Positions 46,131 to 60,300 of a DNA stretch of 64,000 nucleotides are shown piece by piece (the first letter of the stretch is position 1; every line of letters starts with the position of its first letter). A program made the translations under genes and the position numbers. The stretch spans positions 186,001 to 250,000 of the forward strand of contig CAWUCO010000251.1 in NCBI GenBank assembly GCA_963920705.1, in the 5' to 3' direction. Below the pieces are notes generated by a model that did no database searches, was not told the origin of the DNA, and was given only the letters and a program-made list of their open reading frames with translations. Source of the stretch: Odiellus spinosus (taxonomy: Eukaryota; Arthropoda; Arachnida; Opiliones; Phalangiidae).

Positions 46131-49100
46131 ACTTTTTCCTTTTTCAAGTCAAACATTTTCCTTTTTCAAGTCAAACTTTTTCCTTTTTCAAGTCAAACTT
46201 TTTCCTTTTTCAAGTCAAACTTTTTCCTTTTTCAAGTCAAACTTTTTCCTTTTTCAAGTCAAACTTTTTAATTTTTCAAGTCAAACTTTTTCCTTTTTCA
46301 AGTCAAACTTTTTCCATTTTCAAATCAAACTTTTTCCTTTTTCAAGTCAAACTTTTTCATTTTTCAAGTCAAACTTTTTCATTTTTCAAGTCAAACTTTT
46401 TCATTTTTCAAGTCAAACTTTTTCATTTTTCAAGTCAAACTTTTTCCTTTTTCAAGTCAAACTTTTTCATTTTTCAAGTCAAACTTTTTCATTTTTCAAG
46501 TCAAACTTTTTCATTTTTCAAGTCAAACCTTTTCATTTTTCAAGTCAAACTTTTTCATTTTTCAAGTCAAACTTTTTCATTTTTCAAGTCAAACTTTCAT
46601 TTTTCAAGTCAAACTTTTTCCTTTTTCAAGTCAAACTTTTTCCTTTTTCAAGTCAAACTTTTTCCTTTTTCAAGTCAAACTTTTTCCTTTTCAAGTCAAA
46701 CTTTTTCATTTTTCAAGTCAAACTTTTTCATTTTTCAAGTCAAACTTTTCATTTTACAAGTCAAACTTTTTCATTTTACAAGTCAAACTTTTTCCTTTTT
46801 CAAGTCAAACTTTTTCCTTTTTTAAGTCAAACTTTTTCCTTTTTCAAGCCAAACATTTTCCTTTTTCAAGTCAAACTTTTTCCTTTTTCAAGTCAAACTT
46901 TTTCCTTTTTCAAGTCAAACTTTTTCCATTTTCAAATCAAACTTTTTCCTTTTTCAAGTCAAACTTTTTCATTTTTCAAGTCAAACTTTTTCATTTTTCA
47001 AGTCAAACTTTTTCATTTTTCAAGTCAAACTTTTTCATTTTTCAAGTCAAACTTTTTCCTTTTTCAAGTCAAACTTTTTCATTTTTCAAGTCAAACTTTT
47101 TCATTTTTCAAGTCAAACTTTTTCATTTTTCAAGTCAAACCTTTTCATTTTTCAAGTCAAACTTTTTCATTTTTCAAGTCAAACTTTTTCATTTTTCAAG
47201 TCAAACTTTCATTTTTCAAGTCAAACTTTTTCCTTTTTCAAGTCAAACTTTTTCCTTTTTCAAGTCAAACTTTTTCCTTTTCAAGTCAAACTTTTTCATT
47301 TTTCAAGTCAAACTTTTTCATTTTTCAAGTCAAACTTTTCATTTTACAAGTCAAACTTTTTCATTTTACAAGTCAAACTTTTTCCTTTTTCAAGTCAAAC
47401 TTTTTCCTTTTTTAAGTCAAACTTTTTCCTTTTTCAAGTCAAACATTTTCCTTTTTCAAGTCAAACTTTTTCCTTTTTCAAGTCAAACTTTTTCCTTTTT
47501 CAAGTCAAACTTTTTCCTTTTCCAAGTCAAACTTTTTCCTTTTTCAAGTCAAACTTTTTCCTTTTTCAAGTCAAACTTTTTCCTTTTTCAAGTCAAACTT
47601 TTTAATTTTTCAAGTCAAACTTTTTCCTTTTTCAAGTCAAACTTTTTCCATTTTCAAATCAAACTTTTTCCTTTTTCAAGTCAAACTTTTTCATTTTTCA
47701 AGTCAAACTTTTTCATTTTTCAAGTCAAACTTTTTCATTTTTCAAGTCAAACTTTTTCATTTTTCAAGTCAAACTTTTTCATTTTTCAAGTCAAACTTTT
47801 TCCTTTTTCAAGTCAAACTTTTTCATTTTTCAAGTCAAACTTTTTCATTTTTCAAGTCAAACTTTTTCATTTTTCAAGTCAAACTTTTTCATTTTTCAAG
47901 TCAAACTTTTTCATTTTTCAAGTCAAACTTTTTCATTTTTCAAGTCAAACTTTTTCATTTTTCAAGTCAAACTTTTTCATTTTTCAAGCCAAACTTTTTC
48001 ATTTTTCAAGTCAAACTTTTTCATTTTTCAAGTCAAACTTTTTCATTTTTCAAGTCAAACTTTTTCCTTTTTCAAGTCAAACTTTTTCCTTTTTCAAGTC
48101 AAACTTTTTCATTTTTCAAGTCAAACATTTTCATTTTACAAGTCAAACTTTTTCATTTTACAAGTCAAACTTTTTCATTTTACAAGTCAAACTTTTTCCT
48201 TTTTCAAGTCAAACTTTTTCCTTTTTTAAGTCAAACTTTTTCCTTTTTCAAGTCAAACATTTTCCTTTTTCAAGTCAAACTTTTTCCTTTTTCAAGTCAA
48301 ACTTGTTCCTTTTTCAAGTCAAGCTTTTTCCTTTTTCAAGTCAAACTTTTTCCTTTTTCAAGTCAAACTTTTTCCTTTTTCAAGTCAAACTTTTTCCTTT
48401 TTCAAGTCAAACTTTTTAATTTTTCAAGTCAAACTTTTTCCTTTTTCAAGTCAAACTTTTTCCATTTTCAAGTCAAACTTTTTCCTTTTTCAAGTCAAAC
48501 TTTTTCCTTTTTCAAGTCAAACTTTTTCCTTTTTTAAGTCAAACTTTTTCCTTTTTCAAGTCAAACATTTTCCTTTTTCAAGTCAAACTTTTTCCTTTTT
48601 CAAGTCAAACTTTTTCCTTTTTCAAGTCAAACTTTTTCCTTTTCCAAGTCAAACTTTTTCCTTTTTCAAGTCAAACTTTTTCCTTTTTCAAGTCAAACTT
48701 TTTCCTTTTTCAAGTCAAACTTTTTAATTTTTCAAGTCAAACTTTTTCCTTTTTCAAGTCAAACTTTTTCCATTTTCAAATCAAACTTTTTCCTTTTTCA
48801 AGTCAAACTTTTTCATTTTTCAAGTCAAACTTTTTCATTTTTCAAGTCAAACTTTTTCATTTTTCAAGTCAAACTTTTTCATTTTTCAAGTCAAACTTTT
48901 TCCTTTTTCAAGTCAAACTTTTTCATTTTTCAAGTCAAACTTTTTCATTTTTCAAGTCAAACTTTTTCATTTTTCAAGTCAAACCTTTTCATTTTTCAAG
49001 TCAAACTTTTTCATTTTTCAAGTCAAACTTTTTCATTTTTCAAGTCAAACTTTCATTTTTCAAGTCAAACTTTTTCCTTTTTCAAGTCAAACTTTTTCCT

Positions 49101-52100
49101 TTTTCAAGTCAAACTTTTTCCTTTTCAAGTCAAACTTTTTCATTTTTCAAGTCAAACTTTTTCATTTTTCAAGTCAAACTTTTCATTTTACAAGTCAAAC
49201 TTTTTCATTTTACAAGTCAAACTTTTTCCTTTTTCAAGTCAAACTTTTTCCTTTTTTAAGTCAAACTTTTTCCTTTTTCAAGTCAAACATTTTCCTTTTT
49301 CAAGTCAAACTTTTTCCTTTTTCAAGTCAAACTTTTTCCTTTTTCAAGTCAAACTTTTTCCTTTTCCAAGTCAAACTTTTTCCTTTTTCAAGTCAAACTT
49401 TTTCCTTTTTCAAGTCAAACTTTTTCCTTTTTCAAGTCAAACTTTTTAATTTTTCAAGTCAAACTTTTTCATTTTTCAAGTCAAACTTTTTCATTTTTCA
49501 AGTCAAACTTTTTCATTTTTCAAGTCAAACTTTTTCATTTTTCAAGTCAAACTTTTTCATTTTTCAAGCCAAACTTTTTCATTTTTCAAGTCAAACTTTT
49601 TCATTTTTCAAGTCAAACTTTTTCATTTTTCAAGTCAAACTTTTTCCTTTTTCAAGTCAAACTTTTTCCTTTTTCAAGTCAAACTTTTTCATTTTTCAAG
49701 TCAAACATTTTCATTTTACAAGTCAAACTTTTTCATTTTACAAGTCAAACTTTTTCATTTTACAAGTCAAACTTTTTCCTTTTTCAAGTCAAACTTTTTC
49801 CTTTTTTAAGTCAAACTTTTTCCTTTTTCAAGTCAAACATTTTCCTTTTTCAAGTCAAACTTTTTCCTTTTTCAAGTCAAACTTGTTCCTTTTTCCTTTT
49901 TCAAGTCAAGCTTTTTCCTTTTTCAAGTCAAACTTTTTCCTTTTTCAAGTCAAACTTTTTCCTTTTTCAAGTCAAACTTTTTCCTTTTTCAAGTCAAACT
50001 TTTTCCTTTTTCAAGTCAAACTTTTTAATTTTTCAAGTCAAACTTTTTCCTTTTTCAAGTCAAACTTTTTCCATTTTCAAGTCAAACTTTTTCCTTTTTC
50101 AAGTCAAACTTTTTCCTTTTTCAAGTCAAACTTTTTCCATTTTTAAGTCAAACTTTTTCCTTTTTCAAGTCAAACATTTTCCTTTTTCAAGTCAAACTTT
50201 TTCCTTTTTCAAGTCAAACTTTTTCCTTTTTCAAGTCAAACTTTTTCCTTTTCCAAGTCAAACTTTTTCCTTTTTCAAGTCAAACTTTTTCCTTTTTCAA
50301 GTCAAACTTTTTCCTTTTTCAAGTCAAACTTTTTAATTTTTCAAGTCAAACTTTTTCCTTTTTCAAGTCAAACTTTTTCCATTTTCAAATCAAACTTTTT
50401 CCTTTTTCAAGTCAAACTTTTTCATTTTTCAAGTCAAACTTTTTCATTTTTCAAGTCAAACTTTTTCATTTTTCAAGTCAAACTTTTTCATTTTTCAAGT
50501 CAAACTTTTTCCTTTTTCAAGTCAAACTTTTTCATTTTTCAAGTCAAACTTTTTCATTTTTCAAGTCAAACTTTTTCATTTTTCAAGTCAAACCTTTTCA
50601 TTTTTCAAGTCAAACTTTTTCATTTTTCAAGTCAAACTTTTTCATTTTTCAAGTCAAACTTTCATTTTTCAAGTCAAACTTTTTCCTTTTTCAAGTCAAA
50701 CTTTTTCCTTTTTCAAGTCAAACTTTTTCCTTTTTCAAGTCAAACTTTTTCCTTTTCAAGTCAAACTTTTTCATTTTTCAAGTCAAACTTTTTCATTTTT
50801 CAAGTCAAACTTTTCATTTTACAAGTCAAACTTTTTCATTTTACAAGTCAAACTTTTTCCTTTTTCAAGTCAAACTTTTTCCTTTTTTAAGTCAAACTTT
50901 TTCCTTTTTCAAGTCAAACATTTTCCTTTTTCAAGTCAAACTTTTTCCTTTTTCAAGTCAAACTTTTTCCTTTTTCAAGTCAAACTTTTTCCTTTTCCAA
51001 GTCAAACTTTTTCCTTTTTCAAGTCAAACTTTTTCCTTTTTCAAGTCAAACTTTTTCCTTTTTCAAGTCAAACTTTTTAATTTTTCAAGTCAAACTTTTT
51101 CCTTTTTCAAGTCAAACTTTTTCCATTTTCAAATCAAACTTTTTCCTTTTTCAAGTCAAACTTTTTCATTTTTCAAGTCAAACTTTTTCATTTTTCAAGT
51201 CAAACTTTTTCATTTTTCAAGTCAAACTTTTTCATTTTTCAAGTCAAACTTTTTCCTTTTTCAAGTCAAACTTTTTCATTTTTCAAGTCAAACTTTTTCA
51301 TTTTTCAAGTCAAACTTTTTCATTTTTCAAGTCAAACCTTTTCATTTTTCAAGTCAAACTTTTTCATTTTTCAAGTCAAACTTTTTCATTTTTCAAGTCA
51401 AACTTTTTCCTTTTTCAAGTCAAACTTTTTCATTTTACAAGTCAAACTTTTTCCTTTTTCAAGTCAAACTTTTTCCTTTTTCAAGTCAAACTTTTTCCAT
51501 TTTCAAATCAAACTTTTTCCTTTTTCAAGTCAAACTTTTTCATTTTTCAAGTCAAACTTTTTCATTTTTCAAGTCAAACTTTTTCATTTTTCAAGTCAAA
51601 CTTTTTCATTTTTCAAGTAAAACTTTTTCCTTTTTCAAGTCAAACTTTTTCATTTTTCAAGTCAAACTTTTTCATTTTTCAAGTCAAACTTTTTCATTTT
51701 TCAAGTCAAACCTTTTCATTTTTCAAGTCAAACTTTTTCATTTTTCAAGTCAAACTTTTTCATTTTTCAAGTCAAACTTTCATTTTTCAAGTCAAACTTT
51801 TTCCTTTTTCAAGTCAAACTTTTTCCTTTTTCAAGTCAAACTTTTTCCTTTTCAAGTCAAACTTTTTCATTTTTCAAGTCAAACTTTTTCATTTTTCAAG
51901 TCAAACTTTTCATTTTACAAGTCAAACTTTTTCATTTTACAAGTCAAACTTTTTCCTTTTTCAAGTCAAACTTTTTCCTTTTTTAAGTCAAACTTTTTCC
52001 TTTTTCAAGTCAAACATTTTCCTTTTTCAAGTCAAACTTTTTCCTTTTTCAAGTCAAACTTTTTCCTTTTTCAAGTCAAACTTTTTCCATTTTCAAATCA

Positions 52101-52744
52101 AACTTTTTCCTTTTTCAAGTCAAACTTTTTCATTTTTCAAGTCAAACTTTTTCATTTTTCAAGTCAAACTTTTTCATTTTTCAAGTCAAACTTTTTCATT
52201 TTTCAAGTCAAACTTTTTCCTTTTTCAAGTCAAACTTTTTCATTTTTCAAGTCAAACTTTTTCATTTTTCAAGTCAAACTTTTTCATTTTTCAAGTCAAA
52301 CCTTTTCATTTTTCAAGTCAAACTTTTTCATTTTTCAAGTCAAACTTTTTCCTTTTTCAAGTCAAACTTTTTCATTTTTCAAGTCAAACTTTTTCCTTTT
52401 TCAAGTCAAACTTTTTCATTTTTCAAGTCAAACCTTTTCATTTTTCAAGTCAAACTTTTTCATTTTTCAAGTCAAACTTTTTCATTTTTCAAATCAAACT
52501 TTTTCCTTTTTCAAGTCAAACTTTTTCATTTTACAAGTCAAACTTTTTCCTTTTTCAAGTCAAACTTTTTCCTTTTTCAAGTCAAACTTTTTCCTTTTTC
52601 AAGTCAAACTTTTTCCTTTTTCAAGTCAAACTTTTTCCTTTTTCAAGTCAAACTTTTTCCTTTTTCAAGTCAAACATTTTCCTTTTTCAAGTCAAACTTT
52701 TTCCTTTTTCAAGTCAAACTTTTTCCTTTTTCAAGTCAAACTTT
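46131..52744 (+). repeat. Satellite block containing a 1580-bp HOR spacing
   Basis: The block is made of the same marker series as the 678-bp family. The TTGTTCC monomer occurs at 48303 (22-bp form) and 49883 (29-bp form), 1580 bp apart, which is 72 monomers minus 4 bp. The rare CAAGTCAAGC, with G in the decamer, follows both at 48323 and 49910. That 1587-bp spacing is exactly 7 bp more because the first copy lacks the internal CCTTTTT duplication. No gene is seen. Confidence 0.7.
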
Positions 52745-54684
52745 TTGCTTTTCCAAGTCAAACTTTTTCCTTTTTCAAGTCAAACTTTTTCCTTTTTCAA
52801 GTCAAACTTTTTCCTTTTTCAAGTCAAACTTTTTAATTTTTCAAGTCAAACTTTTTCCTTTTTCAAGTCAAACTTTTTCCATTTTCAAATCAAACTTTTT
52901 CCTTTTTCAAGTCAAACTTTTTCATTTTTCAAGTCAAACTTTTTCATTTTTCAAGTCAAACTTTTTCATTTTTCAAGTCAAACTTTTTCATTTTTCAAGT
53001 CAAACTTTTTCCTTTTTCAAGTCAAACTTTTTCATTTTTCAAGTCGAACTTTTTCATTTTTCAAGTCAAACTTTTTCATTTTTCAAGTCAAACCTTTTCA
53101 TTTTTCAAGTCAAACTTTTTCATTTTTCAAGTCAAACTTTTTCATTTTTCAAGTCAAACTTTTTCATTTTTCAAGTCAAACTTTTTCATTTTTCAAGTCA
53201 AACTTTTTCCTTTTTCAAGTCAAACTTTTTCATTTTTCAAGTCAAACTTTTTCATTTTTCAAGTCAAACTTTTTCATTTTTCAAGTCAAACCTTTTCATT
53301 TTTCACGTCAAACTTTTTCATTTTTCAAGTCAAACTTTTTCATTTTTCAAGTCAAACTTTCATTTTTCAAGTCAAACTTTTTCCTTTTTCAAGTCAAACT
53401 TTTTCCTTTTTCAAGTCAAACTTTTTCCTTTTCAAGTCAAACTTTTTCATTTTACAAGTCAAACTTTTTCCTTTTTCAAGTCAAACTTTTCATTTTACAA
53501 GTCAAACTTTTTCATTTTACAAGTCAAACTTTTTCCTTTTTCAAGTCAAACTTTTTCCTTTTTTAAGTCAAACTTTTTCCTTTTTCAAGTCAAACATTTT
53601 CCTTTTTCAAGTCAAACTTTTTCCTTTTTCAAGTCAAACTTTTTCCTTTTTCAAGTCAAACTTTTTCCTTTTTCAAGTCAAACTTTTTCATTTTTCAAGT
53701 CAAACTTTTTCATTTTTCAAGTCAAACTTTTTCATTTTTCAAGTCAAACCTTTTCATTTTTCAAGTCAAACTTTTTCATTTTTCAAGTCAAACTTTTTCA
53801 TTTTTCAAATCAAACTTTTTCCTTTTTCAAGTCAAACTTTTTCATTTTACAAGTCAAACTTTTTCCTTTTTCAAGTCAAACTTTTTCCTTTTTCAAGTCA
53901 AACTTTTTCCTTTTTCAAGTCAAACTTTTTCCTTTTTCAAGTCAAACTTTTTCCTTTTTCAAGTCAAACTTTTTCCTTTTTCAAGTCAAACATTTTCCTT
54001 TTTCAAGTCAAACTTTTTCCTTTTTCAAGTCAAACTTTTTCCTTTTTCAAGTCAAACTTTTTGCTTTTCCAAGTCAAACTTTTTCCTTTTTCAAGTCAAA
54101 CTTTTTCCTTTTTCAAGTCAAACTTTTTCCTTTTTCAAGTCAAACTTTTTAATTTTTCAAGTCAAACTTTTTCCTTTTTCAAGTCAAACTTTTTCCATTT
54201 TCAAATCAAACTTTTTCCTTTTTCAAGTCAAACTTTTTCATTTTTCAAGTCAAACTTTTTCATTTTTCAAGTCAAACTTTTTCATTTTTCAAGTCAAACT
54301 TTTTCATTTTTCAAGTCAAACTTTTTCCTTTTTCAAGTCAAACTTTTTCATTTTTCAAGTCGAACTTTTTCATTTTTCAAGTCAAACTTTTTCATTTTTC
54401 AAGTCAAACCTTTTCATTTTTCAAGTCAAACTTTTTCATTTTTCAAGTCAAACTTTTTCATTTTTCAAGTCAAACTTTCATTTTTCAAGTCAAACTTTTT
54501 CCTTTTTCAAGTCAAACTTTTTCCTTTTTCAAGTCAAACTTTTTCCTTTTCAAGTCAAACTTTTTCATTTTTCAAGTCAAACTTTTTCATTTTTCAAGTC
54601 AAACTTTTCATTTTACAAGTCAAACTTTTTCATTTTACAAGTCAAACTTTTTCCTTTTTCAAGTCAAACTTTTTCCTTTTTTAA
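52745..54684 (+). repeat. 1316-bp duplication marked by TTTTTGCTTTTCCAAG
   Basis: The rare TTTTTGCTTTTCCAAG occurs at 52745 and 54061, and the rare CAAGTCGAAC at 53045 and 54361, both 1316 bp apart. The length is 60 monomers minus 4 bp. The translated stretch in the second copy is 66 residues shorter, a 198-bp (nine-monomer) difference in the CA-type section. The same nine-monomer step separates units of the 678-bp family. Confidence 0.8.
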
Positions 54685-57600
54685 GTCAAACTTTTTCCTT
54701 TTTCAAGTCAAACATTTTCCTTTTTCAAGTCAAACTTTTTCCTTTTTCAAGTCAAACTTTTTCCTTTTTCAAGTCAAACTTTTTCCTTTTCCAAGTCAAA
54801 CTTTTTCCTTTTTCAAGTCAAACTTTTTAATTTTTCAAGTCAAACTTTTTCCTTTTTCAAGTCAAACTTTTTCCATTTTCAAATCAAACTTTTTCCTTTT
54901 TCAAGTCAAACTTTTTCATTTTTCAAGTCAAACTTTTTCATTTTTCAAGTCAAACTTTTTCATTTTTCAAGTCAAACTTTTTCATTTTTCAAGTCAAACT
55001 TTTTCCTTTTTCAAGTCAAACTTTTTCATTTTTCAAGTCAAACTTTTTCATTTTTCAAGTCAAACTTTTTCATTTTTCAAGTCAAACCTTTTCATTTTTC
55101 AAGTCAAACTTTTTCATTTTTCAAGTCAAACTTTTTCATTTTTCAAGTCAAACTTTCATTTTTCAAGTCAAACTTTTTCCTTTTTCAAGTCAAACTTTTT
55201 CCTTTTTCAAGTCAAACTTTTTCCTTTTCAAGTCAAACTTTTTCATTTTTCAAGTCAAACTTTTTCATTTTTCAAGTCAAACTTTTCATTTTACAAGTCA
55301 AACTTTTTCATTTTACAAGTCAAACTTTTTCCTTTTTCAAGTCAAACTTTTTCCTTTTTTAAGTCAAACTTTTTCCTTTTTCAAGTCAAACATTTTCCTT
55401 TTTCAAGTCAAACTTTTTCCTTTTTCATGTCAAACTTTTTCCTTTTTCAAGTCAAACTTTTTCCTTTTCCAAGTCAAACTTTTTCCTTTTTCAAGTCAAA
55501 CTTTTTAATTTTTCAAGTCAAACTTTTTCCTTTTTCAAGTCAAACTTTTTCCATTTTCAAATCAAACTTTTTCCTTTTTCAAGTCAAACTTTTTCATTTT
55601 TCAAGTCAAACTTTTTCATTTTTCAAGTCAAACTTTTTCATTTTTCAAGTCAAACTTTTTCATTTTTCAAGTCAAACTTTTTCCTTTTTCAAGTCAAACT
55701 TTTTCATTTTTCAAGTCAAACTTTTTCATTTTTCAAGTCAGACTTTTTCATTTTTCAAGTCAAACCTTTTCATTTTTCAAGTCAAACTTTTTCATTTTTC
55801 AAGTCAAACTTTTTCCTTTTTCAAGTCAAACTTTTTCATTTTACAAGTCAAACTTTTTCCTTTTTCAAGTCAATTTTTTTCCTTTTTCAAGTCAAACTTT
55901 TTCCTTTTTCAAGTCAAACTTTTTCCTTTTTCAAGTCAAACTTTTTCCTTTTTCAAGTCAAACTTTTTCCTTTTTCAAGTCAAACTTTTTCATTTTTCAA
56001 GTCAAACTTTCATCTGTCAAGTCAAACTTTTTCCTTTTTCAAGTCAAACTTTTTCCTTTTTCAAGTCAAACTTTTTCCTTTTTCAAGTCAAACTTTTTCC
56101 TTTTCCAAGTCAAACTTTTTCCTTTTTCAAGTCAAACTTTTTCCTTTTTCAAGTCAAACTTTTTCCTTTTTCAAGTCAAACTTTTTAATTTTTCAAGTCA
56201 AACTTTTTCCTTTTTCAAGTCAAACTTTTTCCATTTTCAAATCAAACTTTTTCCTTTTTCAAGTCAAACTTTTTCATTTTTCAAGTCAAACTTTTTCATT
56301 TTTCAAGTCAAACTTTTTCATTTTTCAAGTCAAACTTTTTCATTTTTCAAGTCAAACTTTTTCCTTTTTCAAGTCAAACTTTTTCATTTTTCAAGTCGAA
56401 CTTTTTCATTTTTCAAGTCAAACTTTTTCATTTTTCAAGTCAAACCTTTTCATTTTTCAAGTCAAACTTTTTCATTTTTCAATTCAAACTTTTTCATTTT
56501 TCAAGTCAAACTTTCATTTTTCAAGTCAAACTTTTTCCTTTTTCAAGTCAAACTTTTTCCTTTTTCAAGTCAAACTTTTTCCTTTTCAAGTCAAAATTTC
56601 ATTTTTCAAGTCAAACTTTTTCATTTTTCAAGTCAAACTTTTCATTTTACAAGTCAAACTTTTTCATTTTACAAGTCAAACTTTTTCCTTTTTCAAGTCA
56701 AACTTTTTTCTTTTTTAAGTCAAACTTTTTCCTTTTTCAAGTCAAACATTTTCCTTTTTCAAGTCAAACTTTTTCCTTTTTCAAGTCAAACTTTTTCCTT
56801 TTTCAAGTCAAACTTTTTCCTTTTCCAAGTCAAACTTTTTCCTTTTTCAAGTCAAACTTTTTAATTTTTCAAGTCAAACTTTTTCCTTTTTCAAGTCAAA
56901 CTTTTTCCTTTTTCAAGTCAAACATTTTCCTTTTTCAAGTCAAACTTTTTCCTTTTTCAAGACAAACGTTTTCATTTTTCAAGTCAAACTTTTTCATTTT
57001 TCAAGTCAAACTTTTTCATTTTTCAAGTCAAACTTTTTCCTTTTTCAAGTCAAACTTTTTCATTTTTCAAGTCAAACTTTTTCATTTTTCAAGTCAAACT
57101 TTTTCATTTTTCAAGTCAAAGCTTTTCATTTTTCAAGTCAAACTTTTTCCTTTTTCAAGTCAAACTTTTTCCTTTTTCAAGTCAAACTTTTTCCTTTTTC
57201 AAGTCAAACTTTTTCCTTTTTCAAGTCAAACTTTTTCCTTTTTCAAGTCAAACTTTTTCATTTTTCAAGTCAAACTTTCATGTTTCAAGTCAAACTTTTT
57301 CATTTTTCAAGTCAAACTTTTTCATTTTTCAAGTCAAACTTTCATCTTTCAAGTCAAACTTTTTCCTTTTTCAAGTCAAACTTTTTCCTTTTTCAAGTCA
57401 AACTTTTTCCTTTTTCAAGTCAAACTTTTTCCTTTTCCAAGTCAAACTTTTTCCTTTTTCAAGTCAAACTTTTTCCTTTTTCAAGTCAAACTTTTTCCTT
57501 TTTCAAGTCAAACATTTTAATTTTTCAAGTCAAACTTTTTCCTTTTTCAAGTCAAACTTTTTCCATTTTCAAATCAAACTTTTTCCTTTTTCAAGTCAAA

Positions 57601-58400
57601 CTTTTTCATTTTTCAAGTCAAACTTTTTCATTTTTCAAGTCAAACTTTTTCATTTTTCAAGTCAAACTTTTTCATTTTTCAAGTCAAACTTTTTCCTTTT
57701 TCAAGTCAAACTTTTTCATTTTTCAAGTCGAACTTTTTCATTTTTCAAGTCAAACTTTTTCATTTTTCAAGTCAAACTTTTTCATTTTTCAAGTCAAACC
57801 TTTTCATTTTTCAAGTCAAACTTTTTCATTTTTCAATTCAAACTTTTTCATTTTTCAAGTCAAACTTTCATTTTTCAAGTCAAACTTTTTCCTTTTTCAA
57901 GTCAAACTTTTTCCTTTTTCAAGTCAAACTTTTTCCTTTTCAAGTCAAAATTTCATTTTTCAAGTCAAACTTTTTCATTTTTCAAGTCAAACTTTTCATT
58001 TTACAAGTCAAACTTTTTCATTTTACAAGTCAAACTTTTTCCTTTTTCAAGTCAAACTTTTTCCTTTTTTAAGTCAAACTTTTTCCTTTTTCAAGTCAAA
58101 CATTTTCCTTTTTCAAGTCAAACTTTTTCCTTTTTCAAGTCAAACTTTTTCCTTTTTCAAGTCAAACTTTTTCCTTTTCCAAGTCAAACTTTTTCCTTTT
58201 TCAAGTCAAACTTTTTAATTTTTCAAGTCAAACTTTTTCCTTTTTCAAGTCAAACTTTTTCCATTTTCAAATCAAACTTTTTCCTTTTTCAAGTCAAACT
58301 TTTTCATTTTTCAAGTCAAACTTTTTCATTTTTCAAGTCAAACTTTTTCATTTTTCAAGTCAAACTTTTTCATTTTTCAAGTCAAACTTTTTCCTTTTTC

Positions 58401-60300
58401 ATGTCAAACTTTTTCATTTTTCAAGTCAAACTTTTTCATTTTTCAAGTCAAACTTTTTCATTTTTCAAGTCAAACCTTTTCCTTTTTCAAGTCAAACTTT
58501 TTCATTTTTCAAGTCAAACTTTTTCATTTTTCAAGTCAAACTTTCATTTTTCAAGTCAAACTTTTTCCTTTTTCAAGTCAAACTTTTTCCTTTTTCAAGT
58601 CAAACTTTTTCCTTTTCAAGTCAAACTTTTTCATTTTTCAAGTCAAACTTTTTCATTTTTCAAGTCAAACTTTTCATTTTACAAGTCAAACTTTTTCATT
58701 TTTCAAGTCAAACTTTTTCCATTTTCAAATCAAACTTTTTCCTTTTTCAAGTCAAACTTTTTCATTTTTCAAGTCAAACTTTTTCATTTTTCAAGTCAAA
58801 CTTTTTCATTTTTCAAGTCAAACTTTTTCATTTTTCAAGTCAAACTTTTTCCTTTTTCAAGTCAAACTTTTTCATTTTTCAAGTCGAACTTTTTCATTTT
58901 TCAAGTCAAACTTTTTCATTTTTCAAGTCAAACCTTTTCATTTTTCAAGTCAAACTTTTTCATTTTACAAGTCAAACTTTTTCCTTTTTCAAGTCAAACT
59001 TTTTCCTTTTTTAAGTCAAACTTTTTCCTTTTTCAAGTCAAACATTTTCCTTTTTCAAGTCAAACTTTTTCCTTTTTCAAGTCAAACTTTTTCCTTTTTC
59101 AAGTCAAACTTTTTCCTTTTCCAAGTCAAACTTTTTCCTTTTTCAAGTCAAACTTTTTAATTTTTCAAGTCAAACTTTTTCCTTTTTCAAGTCAAACTTT
59201 TTCCATTTTCAAATCAAACTTTTTCCTTTTTCAAGTCAAACTTTTTCATTTTTCAAGTCAAACTTTTTCATTTTTCAAGTCAAACTTTTTCATTTTTCAA
59301 GTCAAACTTTTTCATTTTTCAAGTCAAACTTTTTCCTTTTTCATGTCAAACTTTTTCATTTTTCAAGTCAAACTTTTTCATTTTTCAAGTCAAACTTTTT
59401 CATTTTTCAAGTCAAACCTTTTCCTTTTTCAAGTCAAACTTTTTCATTTTTCAAGTCAAACTTTTTCATTTTTCAAGTCAAACTTTCATTTTTCAAGTCA
59501 AACTTTTTCCTTTTTCAAGTCAAACTTTTTCCTTTTTCAAGTCAAACTTTTTCCTTTTCAAGTCAAACTTTTTCATTTTTCAAGTCAAACTTTTTCATTT
59601 TTCAAGTCAAACTTTTCATTTTACAAGTCAAACTTTTTCATTTTACAAGTCAAACTTTTTCCTTTTTCAAGTCAAACTTTTTCCTTTTTTAAGTCAAACT
59701 TTTTCCTTTTTCAAGTCAAACATTTTCCTTTTTCAAGTCAAACTTTTTCCTTTTTCAAGTCAAACTTTTTCCTTTTTCAAGTCAAACTTTTTCCTTTTCC
59801 AAGTCAAACTTTTTCCTTTTTCAAGTCAAACTTTTTAATTTTTCAAGTCAAACTTTTTCCTTTTTCAAGTCAAACTTTTTCCATTTTCAAATCAAACTTT
59901 TTCCTTTTTCAAGTCAAACTTTTTCCTTTTTCAAGTCAAACTTTTTCATTTTTCAAGTCAAACTTTTTCATTTTTCAAGTCAAACTTTTTCATTTTTCAA
60001 GTCAAACTTTTTCCTTTTTCAAGTCAAACTTTTTCATTTTTCAAGTCAAACTTTTTCATTTTTCAAGTCAGACTTTTTCATTTTTCAAGTCAAACCTTTT
60101 CATTTTTCAAGTCAAACTTTTTCATTTTTCAAGTCAAACTTTTTCATTTTACAAGTCAAACTTTTTCCTTTTTCAAGTCAATTTTTTTCCTTTTTCAAGT
60201 CAAACTTTTTCCTTTTTCAAGTCAAACTTTTTCCTTTTTCAAGTCAAACTTTTTCCTTTTTCAAGTCAAACTTTTTCCTTTTTCAAGTCAAACTTTTTCA
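58401..60300 (+). repeat. 942-bp tandem duplication marked by CATGTC
   Basis: The rare CATGTCAAAC occurs at 58401 and 59343, and the following ACCTTTTCCTTTTTC near 58474 and 59416, both 942 bp apart (43 monomers minus 4 bp). Later monomers follow the 678-bp unit order. No gene is seen. Confidence 0.75.
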
